From Acidimicrobiaceae bacterium UBA2093 (GTDB lineage: Bacteria; Actinomycetota; Acidimicrobiia; Acidimicrobiales; Ilumatobacteraceae), in assembly GCA_002331255.1 (NCBI GenBank), contig DCZD01000007.1, positions 1-26,488 on the forward strand: a stretch of DNA of 26,488 nucleotides, read 5' to 3'. Position numbers and translations under genes: made by a program. Of this stretch, positions 22,003 through 26,488 are shown one piece after another. Each line of letters starts with the position of its first letter. The first letter of the stretch is position 1. The notes beneath the pieces are model-generated. The model did no database searches and was not told the DNA's origin. It saw only the letters and a list, made by a program, of their open reading frames with translations.

Positions 22003-22716
22003 TCAGCGAAACAAGTCTTCGCTAGCTGGTCGCACGATCTCGTTGATCGATGCGTCACGAAACCAAGTTGCATCTGCGCCACGTACGACAGCGACCGGAA
22101 TTCCGCTGCTCTTTCCCATCACCAGCTCTGCGGCACTAGCCAATTCATCGGCAACGGCCACCTCTGTTACCTGCATGACGCGCCCGAGTGCGTCGGCAGT
22201 GCCGCGCAAGTCGACGACGGCCGCGATGCCTGCGACTCCGATGGCGACATCGGTGAGGCCGCGACGCCATGGACGACCAAACGTGTCGCTGACGATGATG
22301 CCGACGTTCACCCCCAGGCGAGCGCGCACAATGTCGCGAATGCGCCGCGCCGAGCGATCACTATCGATGGGCAAGAGTGCCGCCTGACCGCGCTCGACAT
22401 TCGACAAATCAACGCCACTGTTCGCGCAGATGAACCCGTGGCTTGTTTCAGTGATGATGAGGTCTCCACGTCGGCGCACCACTCGCACGGCTTCGGCTTC
22501 GACGATCGCTTTGTGCGACAGCGGATCATCGGGGTCAACTTCAACAAGGCGGCCTTCAGCTTTCGAGACCACCTTCTGGGTCACGACGAGCACGTCATGG
22601 TCCTGCAAAGGACCATTCGGAGGTTCAGCGCACGCAGTGGCGATGATGTCACCAAGTTGCACCCCAGGGACGATCTCACCGATTCCTGTGACGCCCCACG
22701 CGGTCAGTCGTTGCAC
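22003..22716 (-). CDS. cofE: coenzyme F420-0:L-glutamate ligase (CofE)
   Basis: This 237-residue protein has the CofE pattern: GEIVPGVQLGDIIA, VLVVTQKVVSKAEGR, SHGFICANSGVDLSNV (the family's GFICANAGVD signature), IIVSDTFGRPWRRGLTDVAIGVAG and VMGKSSGIPVAVVRGAD. It adds glutamate residues to F420-0 in a GTP-dependent reaction. Mycobacterial FbiB fuses this domain to a C-terminal nitroreductase-like FMN domain that reduces dehydro-F420-0; here that second domain is absent. The GTG at 22716 has AGGA 8 nt upstream as a plausible ribosome-binding site and follows cofD by 12 nt, so the two are cotranscribed. Downstream it converges with the SDR gene. Confidence 0.95.
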   Translation of the reverse strand: MQRLTAWGVTGIGEIVPGVQLGDIIATACAEPPNGPLQDHDVLVVTQKVVSKAEGRLVEVDPDDPLSHKAIVEAEAVRVVRRRGDLIITETSHGFICANSGVDLSNVERGQAALLPIDSDRSARRIRDIVRARLGVNVGIIVSDTFGRPWRRGLTDVAIGVAGIAAVVDLRGTADALGRVMQVTEVAVADELASAAELVMGKSSGIPVAVVRGADATWFRDASINEIVRPASEDLFR

Positions 22717-22728
22717 GTGGACATCCTG

Positions 22729-23685
22729 TCAGGTCAATGTGAGCGCAGCGAGGTCGCGCGCGACGTTCGGGTCAGACATGATCGTGTCCGTCACCAAACA
22801 GCGCAGCCCTTCTGCTTCGACGGCGGAAGCGAGATGTGCATCTCGTGTATCGATGATCAACGTGCCACAGACCTCGGAGTACAGACGCGCGACGCCCACG
22901 ACTGTCGGCTCCATTCCCAATTCGCGCAACATGCGGTCAGCTGGGCCTTTGAGTGCGGCGCCGGCCACTATGGGCGAGATCGCCACCACGGCGTTGCGTC
23001 GCGCGCGGAGCAAGTCATCGACGCCAGCGAGTGCGCGAAGTGGGCCAATCGACACGATCGGATTCGACGGTGCGATGATGATGCGCTCGGAGTCGTGCAG
23101 GCGAGCACGGGGATTGAGCGTGGCCGTTAATGCGCCGTCGAACGTCACTGACGCGACCGGCAAAGAGTGGCGATGACGTACGAAGTACTCCTGGAACGAG
23201 ATGGTCTCACCGGAAACCGGAGAGTCGCACTCGGCGATAGTCACCAATGTTCGCACGCGGTCATCAGTCATCGGAATGACGTTCACTAACAACTCAAACG
23301 AACGACGAATCTCGTCCGTCACCTCGGTGAGCGACGCACCTTCTTGTAACCGAGCAGTTCGGTAGAAGTGGGTTGCGAGGTCTTGATCGCCGAGGTTGAA
23401 CCACGTTGGTGCAGCGCGTGATCCCGCAGGACGGACGTCTGTAAATCGCTCGAGCGAAGCCATCGCACGCCATGTTTCGTCACGTAGTCCCCATCCGCGT
23501 TCAGGGTCGATTGCATTGGCGAGCGTGTAGATGACCGTGTCAATGTCGGGCGAGATCGACAGTCCGTGCAGTTCGGTGTCGTCACCCGTATTGACCACTG
23601 CAACCACACGGGCCGGGTCGACGGCGAGGCATAACCCACGAAGGAATCGTGCTGCACCGACGCCACCTGCAAGCACCGAAATCAT
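22729..23685 (-). CDS. cofD: 2-phospho-L-lactate transferase (CofD/FbiA), F420 biosynthesis
   Basis: This 318-residue protein starts MISVLAGGVGAARFLRGL, the nucleotide-contacting motif of CofD. It continues with VVNTGDDTELHGLSISPDIDT, GWGLRDET, WFNLGDQDLATHFYRT and IIAPSNPIVSIGPL, all typical of the family. The enzyme transfers the activated phospholactyl or phosphoenolpyruvyl unit (made by CofC) onto the deazaflavin Fo, giving F420-0 or dehydro-F420-0. It heads the cofD-cofE unit. ATG 23685 lies 6 nt after a TAGCCT -10. The promoter is back to back with that of gmd. The cofC partner is at 213-782; Fo synthase genes are not in the window. Confidence 0.96.
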   Translation of the reverse strand: MISVLAGGVGAARFLRGLCLAVDPARVVAVVNTGDDTELHGLSISPDIDTVIYTLANAIDPERGWGLRDETWRAMASLERFTDVRPAGSRAAPTWFNLGDQDLATHFYRTARLQEGASLTEVTDEIRRSFELLVNVIPMTDDRVRTLVTIAECDSPVSGETISFQEYFVRHRHSLPVASVTFDGALTATLNPRARLHDSERIIIAPSNPIVSIGPLRALAGVDDLLRARRNAVVAISPIVAGAALKGPADRMLRELGMEPTVVGVARLYSEVCGTLIIDTRDAHLASAVEAEGLRCLVTDTIMSDPNVARDLAALTLT

Positions 23686-23691
23686 GTGCGA

Positions 23692-23697
23692 AGGCTA
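23692..23697 (-). promoter_or_regulatory. -10 element TAGCCT of cofD (leaderless)
   Basis: TAGCCT on the minus strand, 6 nt, then ATG 23685. Confidence 0.6.
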
Positions 23698-23705
23698 GGC
23701 GGTGG

Positions 23706-23711
23706 TACCTT
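23706..23711 (+). promoter_or_regulatory. possible -10 element TACCTT of gmd
   Basis: TACCTT lies 54 nt before the gmd ATG. If used, it gives a leader of about 48 nt ending in the purine run AGAGAAAGAA. gmd is then the only operon head here with a clear leader and ribosome-binding site. The -10 boxes of gmd and cofD are 8 nt apart on opposite strands, so both promoters can hardly be occupied together. Confidence 0.4.
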
Positions 23712-23765
23712 CTCTAGGTCCGCTCTCGCGTGCCCGTCGCTGTTGCTCACAGAGAAAGAACCCAC

Positions 23766-24752
23766 ATGCCGAAGGCCTTCATCACCGGAATCACCGGCCA
23801 AGACGGCCAGCACTTGGCTGAGTTCCTGCACAGCAAGGGATATCAGGTGTTTGGCATGTTGAAGGGCCAGAACAACCCACGAGCAATTCAGTTCCGAGAC
23901 GAGTTTCCCTATGTGGAACTAGTTCCTGGCGACCTGGCTGACTTGCCAAGTCTCGTGAGCGCGCTCGATCAGGTTCAGCCCGACGAGGTGTACAACCTCG
24001 GGGCCATCTCCTTCGTGGCCATCTCGTTCAACCAGGCCGAGTTGACCTCCAACATCACGGGCCTTGGCGTGTTGCGCATGCTTGAGGCGGTGCGCATGGT
24101 CGGCGGCACACAGAACAACCCGATTCGCTTTTACCAAGCGTCATCATCGGAGATGTTTGGCCAGGTGCGCGAGATTCCACAGAACGAGCTGACTCCGTTT
24201 CATCCACGTTCGCCGTACGGTTGTGCCAAGGTCTTTGGCCACAACATCACCGTGAACTACCGCGAGAGCTACGGCATATATGCCTGCTCGGGCATCTTGT
24301 TCAACCATGAAGGACCTCGACGTGGTCTCGAGTTCGTCACTCGCAAGATCACCAACACCGCTGCACGTATAAAGCTCGGCATCGACAAAGAGTTGGTGAT
24401 GGGCAATCTCGATGCGAAGCGCGACTGGGGCTATGCAGGTGACTATGTGCGCGCAATGTGGTTGATGTTGCAACAAGACCAACCCGATGACTATGTGGTG
24501 GCCACGGGCGAAACACATTCCATCGAAGAGTTCCTCACCCTCGCGTTCGAGGAAGCCGGACTTGGGGACTGGCGTAACTTCGTGCGGCAAGATCCGAAGT
24601 TCTTCCGACCAGCAGAAGTTGACTTGCTTATCGGTGACCCGACGAAGGCCCAGAAAAAACTGGGTTGGACGCGTGAGGTCGATTTTGCAGGACTGGTGAA
24701 GATGATGGTTCGCCACGACCTCGAATCTGAAGCCTCCCGAGCAAAGCGCTGA
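23766..24752 (+). CDS. gmd: GDP-mannose 4,6-dehydratase
   Basis: This 328-residue extended SDR begins MPKAFITGITGQDGQHLAEF, the GMD nucleotide motif (TGxxGxDG). The GMD landmarks are NLGAISFVAISF, the catalytic SSSEMFG and YGCAKVFGH (Tyr/Lys), FNHEGPRRGLEFVTRKIT, and GNLDAKRDWGYAGDYVRAMW for substrate and NADP binding. It makes GDP-4-keto-6-deoxymannose, the substrate of Fcl at 14739. I chose ATG 23766 rather than the in-frame GTG at 23730, because the motif starts there and AGAGAAAGAA precedes it. It converges with the flippase gene, 5 bp away. It is separate from the fcl unit, so the two pathway steps are under separate promoters. Confidence 0.96.
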   Translation: MPKAFITGITGQDGQHLAEFLHSKGYQVFGMLKGQNNPRAIQFRDEFPYVELVPGDLADLPSLVSALDQVQPDEVYNLGAISFVAISFNQAELTSNITGLGVLRMLEAVRMVGGTQNNPIRFYQASSSEMFGQVREIPQNELTPFHPRSPYGCAKVFGHNITVNYRESYGIYACSGILFNHEGPRRGLEFVTRKITNTAARIKLGIDKELVMGNLDAKRDWGYAGDYVRAMWLMLQQDQPDDYVVATGETHSIEEFLTLAFEEAGLGDWRNFVRQDPKFFRPAEVDLLIGDPTKAQKKLGWTREVDFAGLVKMMVRHDLESEASRAKR

Positions 24753-24757
24753 CGGCG

Positions 24758-26116
24758 TCAGCCTTCGAGCGGAGTGTCCAAGATGCCGTCGATCATCGAC
24801 TCGGCATCTGGGGTGGCCCCAGCGGCAATTCGCTGACGTAGGCCAAGTGCGAACACCACGAGTGCCGCCGTCGAGGCGGTGACGAGGCCCAGTTCAACAC
24901 GCAAGTAGAGGTCATCTGAGCTGTATGCCGTGACCAGCAGGAACGTCGCCATGCCTGCGGCCCATCCGTACGTAACGAACGAGTGACCCTGCAACGCAAT
25001 GACCGCTTGTGACGTTGCGAGAGCAATCATGTACAACCCACTTGCAAGTGCAAGCAAGGTGAGGGTGCGTCGGTCGAGTCCGCCGTCGTAGACATAGTCA
25101 AGCACTGGTGGTCCGACGAGGAATGATCCGACAGTGCCGATGACAGCAACACCGACGACCACGACCATGAGGTGACGAAAACCAGTACGGAACTCGCCAA
25201 GGTCGCCTTTGGCAGCGAGCCGTGCAAGTCGAGGAAGCAATGCGGCCTGCACCGCCTGGAACAGGAACAGTGGTACTCGCGACAACAACACGCCATTACC
25301 AAAGGCGGTGACCTTCGCGGCTTCGCTCGCGTCGGCGAGTATGTCGATGCCGAGTGGCCCGGCATTCACGAGAGCGGCAGCAAGAATCGACCCGCCGAGC
25401 AACCAACCAAGATTCGGCGTGATCTCAGAGAATTCCGCTGGGGGGCCATCGTCTGTGTGCAGGTCGCCCATCGCGAACACCACTGCGAGTCCGGCAAGCG
25501 GTGCGAGCACGACCACTAATGCGTAGGCACCAATGACATCGACACCGGCAAGCCACAAGATGATGCAACCGACTGTGCGCGTGAGTCCGTCGAGACCCAT
25601 GAGTAGTCCGTAAGGGGGGAAGCGTCCAGAGCCAGAGCAGATGCCTCGCGCCAAGTGAAACGGTGCGTACGACACGAATGCGAACACCAAGGCCAACGTC
25701 ACGAGTCCGTATCCCTCGAACAAGTCGTTTGTGATCCAACCAGACGCAGCGATGACCACGATCATGAGCAGTGCCATCATGCCGAGCATGAGCGGCAGCA
25801 CTTTCTGGATGACTGGTCGACCGCCTTGGCCCAGTGCGCGACGGTGGGCAAGTGCACGACCGACCTCTTGTTCGACGGGCATGAAGAAACCTGGCACCAG
25901 TGCAAACGTCGTGAACCACAATGCGACGATTGGTTTGAAGTCTTCTTTCCCAAGTGCCTGCTGGCCGACTTTGAAAAAGGCGTAACTGGCGACGCCGGAG
26001 ATGACCAGCCCGATTGCAACTGGGATGGTGCCTTCGGGAAGGGGAATACGCGGTGAGCCCGACACTTGCGAGTCGCCAGTGTCGCCGACAGAAGTCTGTT
26101 GTGGCTCGTTCGTCAC
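24758..26116 (-). CDS. multispan membrane protein, polysaccharide flippase-like (Wzx/MurJ superfamily)
   Basis: This 452-residue protein has a 30-residue polar N-terminus followed by about 12 hydrophobic segments spread over its length: GTIPVAIGLVISGVASYAFF, IVALWFTTFALVPGFFM, VLPLMLGMMALLMIVVIAA, LVTLALVFAFVSYAPFHLARG and so on. RLPR-type basic loops follow (RVPLFLFQAVQAALLPRLARLAAKGDL). VPLFLFQAVQAALLPRLA is a common element of MOP-superfamily lipid-linked glycan flippases. It would export an oligosaccharide lipid made by the glycan genes. The assignment is by pattern, and other transporter families are possible. GTG 26116 lies 7 nt after a TAGCCT -10; the frame is open upstream to 26200. 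The C-terminal end is acidic. Confidence 0.82.
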   Translation of the reverse strand: MTNEPQQTSVGDTGDSQVSGSPRIPLPEGTIPVAIGLVISGVASYAFFKVGQQALGKEDFKPIVALWFTTFALVPGFFMPVEQEVGRALAHRRALGQGGRPVIQKVLPLMLGMMALLMIVVIAASGWITNDLFEGYGLVTLALVFAFVSYAPFHLARGICSGSGRFPPYGLLMGLDGLTRTVGCIILWLAGVDVIGAYALVVVLAPLAGLAVVFAMGDLHTDDGPPAEFSEITPNLGWLLGGSILAAALVNAGPLGIDILADASEAAKVTAFGNGVLLSRVPLFLFQAVQAALLPRLARLAAKGDLGEFRTGFRHLMVVVVGVAVIGTVGSFLVGPPVLDYVYDGGLDRRTLTLLALASGLYMIALATSQAVIALQGHSFVTYGWAAGMATFLLVTAYSSDDLYLRVELGLVTASTAALVVFALGLRQRIAAGATPDAESMIDGILDTPLEG

Positions 26117-26123
26117 TGGAGCG

Positions 26124-26129
26124 AGGCTA
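26124..26129 (-). promoter_or_regulatory. -10 element TAGCCT of the flippase gene (leaderless)
   Basis: TAGCCT on the minus strand, 7 nt, then GTG 26116. Another instance of the recurrent hexamer. Confidence 0.55.
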
Positions 26130-26141
26130 CTGGGGCTCGCC

Positions 26142-26216
26142 GATGACGGATGTGTTACCAGATGATGGCTACGGGATGATGGCCACCGGATGACCGTCAA
26201 AAGATGACAACGAGAG
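26142..26216. repeat. short tandem repeats of period 14 (GATGATGGCTACGG type), degenerate
   Basis: GATGATGGCTACGG (26161-26174) and GATGATGGCCACCG (26175-26188) are adjacent near-copies (differences at two positions). GATGACCGTCAAAA (26189) and GATGACAACGAGAG (26203) continue the 14-bp phase with only GATGA kept. GATG also occurs at 26142 and 26149. This fills the gap upstream of the flippase promoter. Protein-binding sites or slipped-replication traces are possible. Confidence 0.6.
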
Positions 26217-26240
26217 CCAGTGCAATCGGCGCTGGTCGAG

Positions 26241-26488
26241 TCACTTCGCGGTGTTGAAGCGGTCCTTCAAAGTCTGCTTCACCGTCGATGTCACGCTCTC
26301 CGCAATCTCGCGACGACGAACCTGAGCCTTCTGGAACGCCAGTACGCCAAAACCAACTGCTGTGTACCCAACGTCTTTTGCGCGCTGCACGCCTGGTGCA
26401 GAAGCGATTTTCGCGACGTCGATGTTCGGCAATGGCAGCTTTGAAACGTCCAACTTGGTCACATCGAACTTCTTCACGTCGAACTTCT
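26241..26488 (-). CDS. small hypothetical protein with KFDV-type repeats, 5' end beyond the window
   Basis: The frame is open from the window edge (26488) to the stop at 26241, giving 81 residues and the C-terminus FNTAK. The visible N-part is repetitive: KFDV, KKFDV, TKLDV, SKLPLPNIDV, a pentad of Lys, Phe/Leu, Asp and Val. A short hydrophobic or amphipathic stretch (VGYTAVGFGVLAFQKAQ) and a basic RRREIAESV helix follow. Small proteins with the TAVGxGVLxFQKAQVRRRE core are familiar in actinobacteria, but I know no function. The gene may begin with a longer repeat array outside the window. GTG 26477 is in frame but probably not the start. It lies upstream of the flippase on the same strand. 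Confidence 0.75.
   Translation of the reverse strand, partial: KFDVKKFDVTKLDVSKLPLPNIDVAKIASAPGVQRAKDVGYTAVGFGVLAFQKAQVRRREIAESVTSTVKQTLKDRFNTAK

Noticed and set aside
22430..23176. Two long plus-strand frames opposite cofE/cofD
   Set aside because: They are antisense to two well-supported F420 genes and carry no recognisable motif.

Overview
The window looks like a chromosomal segment of an actinobacterium, most likely of the Acidimicrobiia (Ilumatobacter-like) type. The reasons are the actinobacterial SOS box (CGAAC-N4-GTTCG), an imuA'/imuB/dnaE2 mutasome set, coenzyme F420 biosynthesis genes, a DUF3039-type protein, an FmdB zinc ribbon, frequent GTG starts, 4-nt stop/start overlaps, and operon heads whose start codon lies 6-9 nt after a TANNNT -10 hexamer (leaderless mRNAs). 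The class-level placement is inference. No rRNA, tRNA, CRISPR array, insertion sequence or prophage was seen, and no gene-free stretch exceeds about 125 bases.

Layout. (1) 1-5585, housekeeping: a partial PIG-L deacetylase and cofC on the minus strand, divergent from gpsA, an unrecognised 412-residue protein and rnhB. Then comes a minus-strand acyl-CoA dehydrogenase divergent from a small Nfu-N-domain-like protein. (2) 5586-12703, stress and mutagenesis: a cobalamin-binding regulator resembling the CarH photoreceptor, then imuA'-imuB, a NUDIX hydrolase and dnaE2. imuA' and dnaE2 each have the same SOS palindrome filling the spacer directly upstream of the -10. (3) 12725-14703: a second NUDIX hydrolase with a DUF3039-type protein, a divergent FmdB zinc-ribbon protein, and a zinc-ribbon rhomboid protease. 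(4) 14739-21979, surface glycan: GDP-L-fucose synthase divergent from three chained GT4 glycosyltransferases. These are followed by a membrane-anchored His-rich protein, a sugar-nucleotide pyrophosphorylase and an SDR epimerase-like protein without the usual catalytic Tyr/Lys. (5) 22003-26488: cofE and cofD (F420) divergent from gmd (GDP-mannose 4,6-dehydratase), then a polysaccharide flippase-like membrane protein and a partial small protein with KFDV-type repeats.

How the genes fit together. The nucleotidyltransferase (if it makes GDP-mannose), Gmd and Fcl form a route to GDP-L-fucose. The three GT4 enzymes and the flippase would assemble and export a fucose-containing glycan. CofC, CofD and CofE cover three of the F420 steps, split over two loci about 22 kb apart. 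The mutasome genes form a compact SOS regulon.

The most interesting points are the CarH-like regulator beside the translesion mutasome, the SOS operators built into leaderless promoters, the recurrent TAGCCT-type leaderless promoters and overlapping divergent promoters, the SDR without a YxxxK dyad, and the His-rich extracytoplasmic protein. All family calls come from reading motifs by eye; no database search was possible.
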